The notes below the pieces were generated by a model. That model searched no databases, was not told the DNA's origin, and saw nothing but the letters and a program-made list of their open reading frames with translations. Positions 53,101 through 60,335 of a stretch of DNA of 64,000 nt are shown here, piece after piece. The position numbers and the translations under genes were made by a program. Source of the DNA: Deltaproteobacteria bacterium (lineage in GTDB: Bacteria > Desulfobacterota > Desulfobacteria > Desulfobacterales > Desulfobacteraceae); the NCBI GenBank assembly GCA_027858995.1, contig JAQIBP010000034.1, positions 51,809-115,808 of the forward strand, read 5' to 3'. The stretch's first letter is position 1. The number at the start of each line of letters is the position of its first letter.

Positions 53101-56100
53101 GAAAAATGCCGCAAATATCTTCTGGAATATAATGCTATTTTCGAGACAAAGCATGTTCTTGAAACGATTCCCAAAATAGGGAAACAAATACCCAAAGTAG
53201 AAATGTTTGAAGATTTTGATTCCTTTAAACAAAATAATCAGGAATTGGTTGATCAGATTCTTTACAAGGAATACCTCAGCCAGAAACGACAATCTGCAAT
53301 TGATGCCATTGAAAGATTTGATTTTAATACAGGTAAAATAGTGATTTCAGGTGTTTCTGTAGGACTGCCCGGTAAGGCAAGACGTGTTTTTGCAGAAGAT
53401 AATTTTGATGCTATTTTAAATGGTGAAAATTTTATTGATCCATTGACCCCTGAAGCACAGGAACAGATTATTGATAAAAATATCATCAAACTTTACAAAC
53501 AGCCGGATGGAAATGCCAGGTTTGTCCAGATTACCAAAACAGAAGATGTGATACATCTTGCAGGGCAGCTTGGCTATTTTGACCTTGCAGATGAATACGG
53601 TATCAAGACACAGTATGATATCAGTATGGCAATTGCCATTGCTGCCGGTATAGAAGCTTTAAAAGATGCTAATATACCTCTGATAATGCAGTACAAAAAG
53701 GTGAAAGACGGGAAAAGTATGATTCCTGACGGTTTTGCTTTGCCCAAAGCAATGCAGGAAGAGACAGGTGTGATTGTCTCTTCAATATTACCTAATATTG
53801 AAACCTTTATAACAGAGCTTGAAAAATATTATTATGATAAACTGTTTCTTAAACCCTATGAAGAGTTTGAAAATATTTATTATTATCTCATGGAGAAGAT
53901 AAAAGAGCAGGAGGTTAAAGAGCAGCTGACAGAATGGTTTTTTAAGGCAAAATCGAGGAAAAAACCGGATTCTGCCAAATTTAAGTTTGACAGGAATTTT
54001 TTGGCTAATGCCACCCCTCTCGGAGCTGCTTTCCTTGCCCAGGTTATTAAGGCCAAAGGCCCTAATACACTGGTAAGTGCTGCCTGTGCTTCCACTACAC
54101 TTGCCATTGGTATTGCTGAAGACTGGATCAGGGTCGGTCGTTGCAAGAGGGTCATTGTCATAGGTGGTGACAATATGAGCTCACCAAAACAGGGTCCATG
54201 GGTGGAATCAGGATTTCTCGCCGTGGGTGCTGCCACCATTAAAAAAAGAGTATCCCAGGCAGCCAAACCCTTTGATGAAGATCGTAATGGAACTATAATC
54301 GGGGCAGGTGCTGTTGGTCTTGTCATTGAAAGAGAAAATTGTGCAAAGGAAAGAGGTATGAACGGTCAGTGTGAAATTCTCGGTACGCATATTGCCAACT
54401 CTGCCTATCACGCTTTTAATATTGATGTACCCCACATGGCCCATGAGATGCAAAAATTTATTACAAAAGTTGAGAAGCAAAAAGGCATTAAGAAAACAGA
54501 GTATGCAGATAAGCTCCTTTTCATGTCCCATGAAACTTATACTCCGGCAAGGGGAGGCAGCGCTGATGCCGAAGTAACCGCTCTAAAGGCAACCTTTGCC
54601 GACCATTTGAACAGTATCTGCATATCCAATACCAAGGGGTTTACAGGTCATACCCTGGGAGCTGCCATAGAAGATGTTGTAATGGTCAAAGCCCTACAGA
54701 AGAGGAAAGCTCCTCCCATTGCAAATTTGAAGAAAATACCAGAGCATTTTAAAAAACTTAATTTTTCAGGCCAGGGGGAAATTGATGCTGAATATGGTCT
54801 TCATCTTGCTGCCGGATTTGGGTCTCATTTCGCCTTTATGTTTGTAAAACGGGTAGAAGAAAACCCGGTTCAAGGTAATGAAAGATATGAAAGCTGGATA
54901 AAAGAGATCACCGGATCCCGGAACCCGGAAATCAAGATGATTGATAATACTCTTTGTGCAGTGGCTGGAGGGGAAGCACTGCCAGATTTAACAAAAGGTA
55001 TAAAGAGAGTTAAAACAGATGATAAACGAGTTTCTCCTGTTGTGCCGGAAGTACCGGTACCGGTTCAGGCAGCGAAAGAAACAGCAACACCAGAGAAAAT
55101 TGAAATTGTTGAAAAGAAAGATATAGAAATACCTGCCAGAACTTCTGTCATTGAGCCAGTTATTGAAACGGTCAAGTCCATTATAGCCGAACAGACCGGA
55201 TACACAACAGACATGCTGGAAGATGATCTGGATCTTGAAGCTGATCTTGGAATTGATACAGTAAAACAGGTTGAGATTTTTGCCAAAATTGCCTCGCACT
55301 TTGGGTTTTCAGTTCCGGATGATTTAAAACTCAGAGATCTGAACACCATTGCCAAACTGGCAGATTATATTACAAAAAGAGCTGATATAGCTGACATACA
55401 AACAACTGTTTCTGCTCCTGTGATTGATAAGGCCCTGTCAGAGGTTCAAGAAGTGTCAGGCGATGCACAAACACCCGGTAATGCAATTGAAACAGTCAAA
55501 TCTATAATAGCCGAACAGACCGGATACACAACAGATATGCTGGAAGATGATCTGGATCTTGAAGCTGATCTTGGAATTGATACAGTAAAACAGGTTGAGA
55601 TTTTTGCCAAGGTTGCATCCCATTTTAGTTTTTCAGTACCGGATGATTTAAAACTCAGAGATCTCAACACTATTGCCAGATTATCCGACTACATTAATAC
55701 AAAAACAGCGACATCTAAGGAGAGTCAACCTGAACAGATACCATTGATGGAAATTTCTGGAACACCAAATAGAGATGAAGCACAGCAGACAAAAGATATA
55801 AGTGTGCCTGCTGCCGCAGATGATGATTTTCCCGATCCTGCATCACCCATCAAGCGTTTGATTGTGAGAACAAAAGAATCGGATCAACTTCCTACGTCCA
55901 AAAAGGATTTTAAAGGTAAAACTATTATAGTATCCCTTGATAATCAAGGTTTTGCCAAAGCTGTTATTAAAAAAATAAAAGATAAAAACGGCAGGGTCAT
56001 TACCATTGGAGCAAAGGGTGCTGATTTCAAATTTGATCTTACAGATGTGAAAGCTACAGAAAAACGTGTGGAAGAGTTTAAAAAATTCCATCCAGATGTA

Positions 56101-58341
56101 AACGGGTTTATTCATCTTGCACCGCTTGATTTCTATTTTGATCAGAAAAAAGTAGAAGGTAATTTTGAAAACTCCCTTAATGCAACCATTAAATCTTTCT
56201 TTGTCATGATTAAATCTTTGTTTGAAACATTTGATAAACAAGAGAGTGTTATAGGAACTATTACCTTTGATTCTGTGGTATTCCCCTATATGGAAGCGGA
56301 CAATGAGATCTATCCCATGTTTGCAGGGCTTTCAGGTCTTTTGAAAACAGCAAACAAAGAGTTGCAAGATACCATGGTCAAGATTGTAGATTTTTCCTAC
56401 AAGCAGCCTAAAAAAAGCATACCAAAGATCACTAAAACTTTTATAAACGAGCTTCTGTCCAATGATACAAGGTGTGAAGTTGGATACAAGAACAATAAGC
56501 GTTATCTTCTTACCATGAAACCTTCCATTGCTGATAAGACGCAGCAGATTATCACAGGCGGTGATACCATGCTTGTGACAGGGGGGGCAGGAGGTATCAC
56601 CTATGAAATTATTAAAAAAGTGGTGGAAAAATATAAGATCAACCTGATTATTCTTGATATTAATGACATCTACAGTACAGATTCTAAATATCTTGATAAA
56701 TCTTCCACTGATCCGCAGCTTATGGCCATGCTCAAAGATGATATGCCAGGGGTGAAACCCATTGAGATTAAACGCGCCCTGGATCGTTTGACAAGAGTTC
56801 GACAATCTGTTGAAAATATAGAGTATCTTGAGTCCCTTGGTGTAAATGTGGAATACAATTGTGTGGATGTAACAGATGCCAGAGCTGTAAAGGCTGCTGT
56901 TGATAAATATGAAAAAATAGATGGCATATTCCATGCTGCCGGTATGGAGATGAGTCAGTTCATAGCAAAAAAAGAGCTCTGGTCCTTTGAACTTGTTGTG
57001 GATGTTAAAGTCAAAGGCATGCAGAATCTGCTTGAGGCGTTTAAAGAAAGAGATTATAAATACTTTTTTACCTTCTCCTCTGTGACAGCCCGTTTTGGAA
57101 ATGAAGGCCAGGTGGATTATACCTCAGCCAATGAGTTTCTCGGGAAAACACTTTTTCAACAAAAGCAGCTTTATCCTGAAAGAACATATAAAGTTTATGC
57201 CTGGACAGCCTGGGGCGGTGTGGGAATGGCAACAAATCCAACTGTGAAAAAAGTACTTGAAGAGAGAGGTATACAATTTCTTCCAAAGGAGCAGGGTGTC
57301 AAGTTTTTTATGGCAGATCTTCTTGATAAAACAGAATCTGAAATGGTTTTCTCCGGTCTTGATTACTCTTTTGACATAGATGGTCTTCTTGGAAGCCCTG
57401 AGGATATTGAGTTTCCGTTTCTGGACACACAGATTGAAAAAACAGACAGAGGCATGACCTTTTCCAGGGTGCTGGAGATTGAAAGAGATCTTTTCCTCCA
57501 TGACCATACCATGGAAAATGTTCCTCTTTTTCTTGGCTCCACAGGAGTTGAAACCATGGCAGAAATAGCAAAGGCCTTGTCAGAAGAGAGAGAGCATTTT
57601 GTGGAGTTAACTGATTTTCATATTCCCTATGGGATTAAACTTCTAAAGAAACGTCCTAAAGAGCTTCTGATTTCAGGAAACAAAGACAAAAATGATTTGC
57701 TTGAATGTAATATTACATCTGTATTTAAAAATCCCCAGGGTGTTGTAATGGGTGATCCAAAACTGCACTATGAAGGAAAATACAGATTTGCAGACAAACC
57801 TTTAAAGCCCAAAAAAATTAAACTGCCACAGTTTAAGCCACTCTCTTTTAAAGGTGATCTTGAAACACTGATCTATAATCCAAAAAGATTGTTCATGTTT
57901 GGCCTTTTCGGCACTATCACAGATATTAACTCCTTTGATGGGAAAACTTTGATTACAACCATGGAAGATTCAAGTGAAAAAGAGTTTTTCAAAGGTGTGA
58001 AAAACCCCAATTTTGTTGCATCTCCCATTCTTGTTGATGCCATGTTCCAGACAGGCGGCCTTTTTGAATTTTTTACAACTTCACGCACAGTGCTGCCTTT
58101 TAAAATAGAGTCATTGAAATTTTATAAAGATCTTAAAAAGAAGACAAAATATTTTTGTATTACTCAAAAGAAAGCGTCTGGAGAAGAGGCCAATACATAC
58201 AATTTAAAGCTTGTGGACAAAGATGGAAATGTTTTTGTTGAGATAACCGGCTTTGAAATGATCAAACTCAACAAGGTTGATCCAGAAGATAGAATTGATG
58301 AGCTTATTGAGTTTTCTCCTGCAGAAAAAGAGAAGGTTTAA
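47176..58341 (+). CDS. PUFA-type iterative polyketide/fatty acid megasynthase
   Basis: 3721 residues; SD CGGAGA before ATG. Order: half barrel like nitronate monooxygenase/PfaD (about 5-225, GGVGKYTAAGMF); full barrel (330-620, EGGEAGGHVG); KS1 (690-1150; Cys903, His1039, His1074); KS2 (1175-1620; Cys1380, both His motifs lost); AT (1665-1960; GHSVG, Ser1759, His1865); KS3 (2050-2620; Cys2304, His2452, His2492, insertion about 2200-2270); two ACP-like domains (2655-2735 and 2762-2840) with GIDTVKQVE, Thr2695 and Thr2803 replacing Ser; KR (GGAGGI 3136, Ser3302, Tyr3315, Asn3319); hot-dog DH (3420-3700, His3444). It should make a long, partly unsaturated acyl chain; no thioesterase domain is included. 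Confidence 0.92.
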   Translation: MIRRILNSRLPLMVYNPVKVFDITYFKEVFNSGALPVFDTEFLSDNEIIKKAQLLSREYLCFGIRLYNHNIDLIKQIKHLQLANLDLLTCPVAQDDKIADFSNFADTKIVLEIKDININDKINKISPHALILKGNEAGGRVSKYSSFVLMQWYLKNSDLPIFIHGGVGKYTAAGMFAAGVSGLVMDSQLLLTDESPVSENFKKLLTMVDESDSTQIEYNDTDIYRVFAKLGTKIVKDLKLMAVEFGVDELGSRKIYQFITDHMKASDDSEGVFIQSLFYLGQDGIFAKNFIRESTSLNSVITGFFQTIGDSLNFVDDYDPVTPDSRFAKDQGTKFPLIQGPMANISDNSDFANKVLEHGALPFFAVGSLPKNLADNMLKDGAQKVDNFGAGLVGIEAFNPAIQSHLEIVKKYNIPYALFAGGIPSQAVELEKAGTKTYLHTPSVSMMENALKSNCKRFILEGGEAGGHVGFLSSMVLWENAIAFLMNNNYDFSSLYLVFAGGISTCYASMFISGLTSFLAARGAKIGIQVGTAYLFADEIVETKSIKSQYREIIIKENETMVIGKSLGLASRTASTQFARMMVENEALMLKNKESLEKRKRSFEKRNIGSLLIGAKGFLPDFKNPGEEHYTWFDGEEHKEKGNFLVGDSLAFFDSAVSIQQIHDSYFQAKSTLYRNINLLEIFSSSNNSINDEIAVVGIGCTLPHADNPDALWKNLLDKKYSISEMPKSRFDHNLYYNPDKNAEDKTYTILAGHVDDFKFDNKRFGYAKDKKKRLSRSQKMVLQTAYKAVENAGLLGKDDHLISDDVSRTAVIIATCLSNELGNDLQLKYWYPQIASMMEKTDEYQNLSEKEKQSLKEILMEGMEGQNIGYDPVHGMLLNIEASRIASHLGIRGANYVVDAACASSVTALDAAKGELLSGEHDLVIVGGVNTNLTPEAFIGFAKMGTLSQKGSYPFDQRADGFILGEGSVVFVLKRMKDAIRDKNHIHGIINSIGASSDGKGKAIAAPNPKGQELSVKRCFENIKPGIVPEDIGFIEAHGTSTIIGDEAELETLNLIYENSGAGVSSIKAQIGHLLGCAGSAGLLKALLAVDKGILPPNGQFEKLSKNHDLKDSSLFIIKDSKEWKNDDNSSRKAAVSSYGFGGINYHIVVEQMTKDYKAIPRDIFIDPSYDFNDDRIVVAGLGVFLPGSKNCEEFWKHLVSGKKQLSHIPEERFDNDVYAALDKDSNYMLPKINAGIVKYHKFNNLKYRMPPMMVKSIERGQIFGLEASSEALENSGLLEQINSGNKIGVILGTIAGEQQSKNIIRTRKQFIGNIIKNAKGIDAGKLDNIADQLVQSIRETIPENNEDTTPGLLSNIISGRIANYFNLNGANYVIDASCASAFIAMRNAARNLKQKDLDFVLAGGVDCNLYPAVLMAFKRLGLLSEGDCNFYDPRADGYVMGEGAAIHIMTTLKKAKEYNMEILGEINESAVRSSVPDHLLSPSGPAFVSTINETYQKSGIRKKDINHLDLFAFSNVFGDIVEKQVVEQCFDHKLYCGNTKPQFGYFKAANPAVAMAKLMLMNKHGKILPNFNYDPEHSTIKESKILQSAQQMVERPKNQPFRFASNVNGIGGNHCHMIMSTLPKFFQDKKQAKKDVEDIEFKAASVDDTVFRDHAYSADNQGKKLKMVALLSGQGAQRSRMMKDLFEKDDHIRKIMEKGEKIFVEQRHYSLLDMMFGTDDAINSTQNTQPAVFLSSAAIYSRLAQEGFSPDYFIGHSVGEYTALFCSGMLNFDDAMRLIIKRSELMYESTLKVPGKIMVVFKNEKETEHYIWESSISNIYITNKNSEKQTAVSGAAEDIEKFCLFLTEQGVFFKKLNLTGAFHTPLLEDASQSLRRYLDSITFNETRFGRIISNTTANTYPERRDEVKDLLAKQIISPVEFIKSIENVYESGRTHFIEIGPSRLLVNLLKNINITDFGTIVSVDAKTGEVKSFEKCRKYLLEYNAIFETKHVLETIPKIGKQIPKVEMFEDFDSFKQNNQELVDQILYKEYLSQKRQSAIDAIERFDFNTGKIVISGVSVGLPGKARRVFAEDNFDAILNGENFIDPLTPEAQEQIIDKNIIKLYKQPDGNARFVQITKTEDVIHLAGQLGYFDLADEYGIKTQYDISMAIAIAAGIEALKDANIPLIMQYKKVKDGKSMIPDGFALPKAMQEETGVIVSSILPNIETFITELEKYYYDKLFLKPYEEFENIYYYLMEKIKEQEVKEQLTEWFFKAKSRKKPDSAKFKFDRNFLANATPLGAAFLAQVIKAKGPNTLVSAACASTTLAIGIAEDWIRVGRCKRVIVIGGDNMSSPKQGPWVESGFLAVGAATIKKRVSQAAKPFDEDRNGTIIGAGAVGLVIERENCAKERGMNGQCEILGTHIANSAYHAFNIDVPHMAHEMQKFITKVEKQKGIKKTEYADKLLFMSHETYTPARGGSADAEVTALKATFADHLNSICISNTKGFTGHTLGAAIEDVVMVKALQKRKAPPIANLKKIPEHFKKLNFSGQGEIDAEYGLHLAAGFGSHFAFMFVKRVEENPVQGNERYESWIKEITGSRNPEIKMIDNTLCAVAGGEALPDLTKGIKRVKTDDKRVSPVVPEVPVPVQAAKETATPEKIEIVEKKDIEIPARTSVIEPVIETVKSIIAEQTGYTTDMLEDDLDLEADLGIDTVKQVEIFAKIASHFGFSVPDDLKLRDLNTIAKLADYITKRADIADIQTTVSAPVIDKALSEVQEVSGDAQTPGNAIETVKSIIAEQTGYTTDMLEDDLDLEADLGIDTVKQVEIFAKVASHFSFSVPDDLKLRDLNTIARLSDYINTKTATSKESQPEQIPLMEISGTPNRDEAQQTKDISVPAAADDDFPDPASPIKRLIVRTKESDQLPTSKKDFKGKTIIVSLDNQGFAKAVIKKIKDKNGRVITIGAKGADFKFDLTDVKATEKRVEEFKKFHPDVNGFIHLAPLDFYFDQKKVEGNFENSLNATIKSFFVMIKSLFETFDKQESVIGTITFDSVVFPYMEADNEIYPMFAGLSGLLKTANKELQDTMVKIVDFSYKQPKKSIPKITKTFINELLSNDTRCEVGYKNNKRYLLTMKPSIADKTQQIITGGDTMLVTGGAGGITYEIIKKVVEKYKINLIILDINDIYSTDSKYLDKSSTDPQLMAMLKDDMPGVKPIEIKRALDRLTRVRQSVENIEYLESLGVNVEYNCVDVTDARAVKAAVDKYEKIDGIFHAAGMEMSQFIAKKELWSFELVVDVKVKGMQNLLEAFKERDYKYFFTFSSVTARFGNEGQVDYTSANEFLGKTLFQQKQLYPERTYKVYAWTAWGGVGMATNPTVKKVLEERGIQFLPKEQGVKFFMADLLDKTESEMVFSGLDYSFDIDGLLGSPEDIEFPFLDTQIEKTDRGMTFSRVLEIERDLFLHDHTMENVPLFLGSTGVETMAEIAKALSEEREHFVELTDFHIPYGIKLLKKRPKELLISGNKDKNDLLECNITSVFKNPQGVVMGDPKLHYEGKYRFADKPLKPKKIKLPQFKPLSFKGDLETLIYNPKRLFMFGLFGTITDINSFDGKTLITTMEDSSEKEFFKGVKNPNFVASPILVDAMFQTGGLFEFFTTSRTVLPFKIESLKFYKDLKKKTKYFCITQKKASGEEANTYNLKLVDKDGNVFVEITGFEMIKLNKVDPEDRIDELIEFSPAEKEKV
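55183..55286 (+). repeat. Near-identical ACP DNA repeat, unit 1
   Basis: 104 bases inside the first ACP-like domain. They match 55507-55610 with a single C/T difference, far closer than flanking ACP sequence, which points to recent duplication or gene conversion. Confidence 0.85.
55507..55610 (+). repeat. Near-identical ACP DNA repeat, unit 2
   Basis: Second copy of the 104-base segment, in the second ACP-like domain, 324 bases (108 codons) after the first. Together they include the Thr that stands in the phosphopantetheine position in both domains. Confidence 0.85.
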
Positions 58342-58359
58342 CAGAAAATTAGATAGATT

Positions 58360-58398
58360 ATCACCTCTGCTCTGAATATGGGGCAGGGGTGATTTTTT
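58360..58398. terminator. Bidirectional rho-independent terminator after the megasynthase
   Basis: Stem ATCACC, T, CTGC pairing with GCAG, G, GGTGAT, followed by TTTTTT on the plus strand and preceded by A-rich sequence. It separates the megasynthase from the convergent acyltransferase, whose stop codon overlaps the T-run. Confidence 0.8.
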
Positions 58399-59071
58399 AT
58401 CTGATCTGGAAATCGGTTTTTTTAAGAATAAGCCCCGGCAGCATGGTTGTTTCAAGGAGCAGGCGCTGGGCTTCAAAATTTTGTCTGTCATCATCCCTTG
58501 GAAATTGAATTGTATTACCAAATGTCAGGGTTACTTTTGAAAAAGGCTTTGGAAGTACAAATCTATCCCAGGAATTAAACAACCAGGCTTTTTGCACAGT
58601 AATATAAAATGGCACCACAAGAGCATTTGTCTCCTGTGCCATTTTAATAATCCCAGCTTTAACTTTTCCTACTGGTCCTGTGGGGCCGTCAAGAAGATGG
58701 GTACCAAAACCATATTCGTTCAGATGCTTGATCATGGCAGCCATGGCATTTTTCCCTCCCCTTGTAGAAGAACCCCTTGGAGTATGCCATCCTGTTTTAT
58801 TGGCTACACCTGCAATTAAATCACCATCCCTGCTTTGGCTGATCATGAGGCCCGGATGGAATTTTGAATATGTCCTGAAATGACGTATGGCAGAAAAAAG
58901 CTGCTGGTGCCAGGCACAAAGCAGAACAGGTCTGTCTGATTTCAACAGGCTTTGCCATTTCTCTTCATTTACAATTCGCAGCCTTAAAGTCATGCTGTAA
59001 ACCTGGATAAGATAATAGGCAAAAACAGAAAAAGCTTGAGTATATATGATGAATTTTAATTTTTTAAACAT
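58397..59071 (-). CDS. DUF374 / lysophospholipid acyltransferase family protein
   Basis: 224 residues. After an N-terminal hydrophobic segment, an acyltransferase pocket is marked by LLCAWHQQLF (near 50-59; the H-x4-like catalytic His), then SQSRDGDLIA, PRGSSTRGGKNAM and LLDGPTGPVGKVKAG. These identify the DUF374 branch of the lipid A/phospholipid acyltransferase superfamily. It converges on the megasynthase across a bidirectional terminator. In this setting it may acylate a lipid with the unusual chain; lipid A acylation is the alternative. Confidence 0.85.
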   Translation of the reverse strand: MFKKLKFIIYTQAFSVFAYYLIQVYSMTLRLRIVNEEKWQSLLKSDRPVLLCAWHQQLFSAIRHFRTYSKFHPGLMISQSRDGDLIAGVANKTGWHTPRGSSTRGGKNAMAAMIKHLNEYGFGTHLLDGPTGPVGKVKAGIIKMAQETNALVVPFYITVQKAWLFNSWDRFVLPKPFSKVTLTFGNTIQFPRDDDRQNFEAQRLLLETTMLPGLILKKTDFQIR

Positions 59072-59384
59072 ATGGATTCTTTTAAAGTTTATCTAAATTC
59101 AAAGCACTTTAACAGCTTTTCCATAGAATGCAATATATTTTCATACAACTTCTGTCTTTAATCTCCTTTGCAGTGCTTTTTACTTATTACACATACAAAA
59201 CAGCACACTCAGACCAATGAGAACTGCCAAGAAAAAAGTTTTCAATCTGCCATATCCAAAATGACACCTAAAATTGACTCAAACGATATACCCCTTTCAG
59301 TTTGTAGTGTTGTATTACGCTTATCGTCCCAATTTGCCATATTGTTATTTTCAATTGCATATTTATTAAAAATGTAATGTATAC
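59072..59384. other. Gene-free region with a small toxin-like remnant
   Basis: About 310 bases. On the minus strand 59242-59340 a 32-codon frame (WDDKRNTTLQTERGISFE in its middle) resembles the start of small BrnT-like toxin proteins and then stops. No ribosome site or antitoxin is present, so it is probably a remnant. Nothing else is recognisable. Confidence 0.35.
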
Positions 59385-59855
59385 CTATTTTGTTCCCATG
59401 GATTTGGGCATTGGAACAGACACGACATAACCTTTAGCACAGGTTTTATTGTCTGCTATTACTTTTGCCTCTATTATTACTTTTTTTTTTGTTACTTCAC
59501 TGACCTTTGCACGGATTTCAAGCTCTACTCCAAGAGGTGTTGGTGCAAGATAATCTACTTTTAGAGACGCTGTAACAAACCTTAAGGCAGGTTCGGTATC
59601 CATACTTCTGCCTTCTGCTTTATAAGTAGCTGCAGAAGCGGTTCCCACGCAATGGCAGTCAATCAAAGAGGCAATCAAACCTCCGTAAACATAGCCAGGG
59701 ATAGCAATATGGTTTTCACTGGGGAGAAATTTTGCAACACTTTCATCTCCATCCCAAAAGCTTTTTATCTGTAATCCGTGTTCATTTAGCCTTCCGCAAC
59801 CGTAACAATGACTGAAATCCTCTGTGTAGTAATCTTGAAATGCTTTTTGTGTCAT
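59385..59855 (-). CDS. PaaI-type hot-dog thioesterase
   Basis: 156 residues of hot-dog fold. The N-terminal CYGCGRLNEHGLQI followed by PGYVYGGLIASLIDCHCVGTA (the PaaI Gly-Gly/Asp region) supports an acyl-CoA or acyl-ACP thioesterase. SD AAGGAG before ATG 59855. It is the same-strand neighbour of the DUF374 acyltransferase, 300 bp apart. The megasynthase lacks a thioesterase domain, so this enzyme could release its product, though general acyl-CoA housekeeping is equally possible. Confidence 0.82.
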   Translation of the reverse strand: MTQKAFQDYYTEDFSHCYGCGRLNEHGLQIKSFWDGDESVAKFLPSENHIAIPGYVYGGLIASLIDCHCVGTASAATYKAEGRSMDTEPALRFVTASLKVDYLAPTPLGVELEIRAKVSEVTKKKVIIEAKVIADNKTCAKGYVVSVPMPKSMGTK

Positions 59856-59912
59856 TCTTTCTCCTTAAGGTTAATTTTATGATATTAAGATTTAAATTTT
59901 CCTATGCTGTAT

Positions 59913-60335
59913 TCAATTTTTTATATTCAGCTGTTTTTTTAAATAAATGGGCTTTTTGTATATAAAATGCATATAAAAAACACAGCCTGCTATACTTCCT
60001 GCACAATCTGCAAATAAATCCCAGGCAGAAGCATCTCTTTCAGGGACAAACGCCTGGTGAATTTCATCTGACATTCCATAAAGACAGGCAAATAAAATGG
60101 CAATGGTTTTGATTTTTGCCGGAGACCATAAAGGTTTTTCAACAGTTAGGTTTCGAGCTGCAAGAATTGCAAGAATTGCATAAACTCCAAAGTGAAAAAC
60201 TTTGTCATCATAGGCAAAAAGAGGTTCTGAAATTATCCCGGGGTAAGAAGACTGCCAGAAAATGAAAACAGACAATGCAATAACCGGCAGTCTGTAAAAA
60301 AGGTTCAGGGAGAGGTTGTTAGAAAATTGTCTCAT
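59913..60335 (-). CDS. VanZ family membrane protein
   Basis: 140 residues with four hydrophobic helices. Family-typical spacing DDKVFHFGVYAILAILAAR (an acidic-Lys-His helix start) and YGMSDEIHQAFVPERDASAWDLFAD, the VanZ signature, are visible. Named after a teicoplanin-resistance gene, but most members have no known function. Its start overlaps the end of thrS by 17 bp, so it is translated from the thrS transcript. Confidence 0.88.
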   Translation of the reverse strand: MRQFSNNLSLNLFYRLPVIALSVFIFWQSSYPGIISEPLFAYDDKVFHFGVYAILAILAARNLTVEKPLWSPAKIKTIAILFACLYGMSDEIHQAFVPERDASAWDLFADCAGSIAGCVFYMHFIYKKPIYLKKQLNIKN

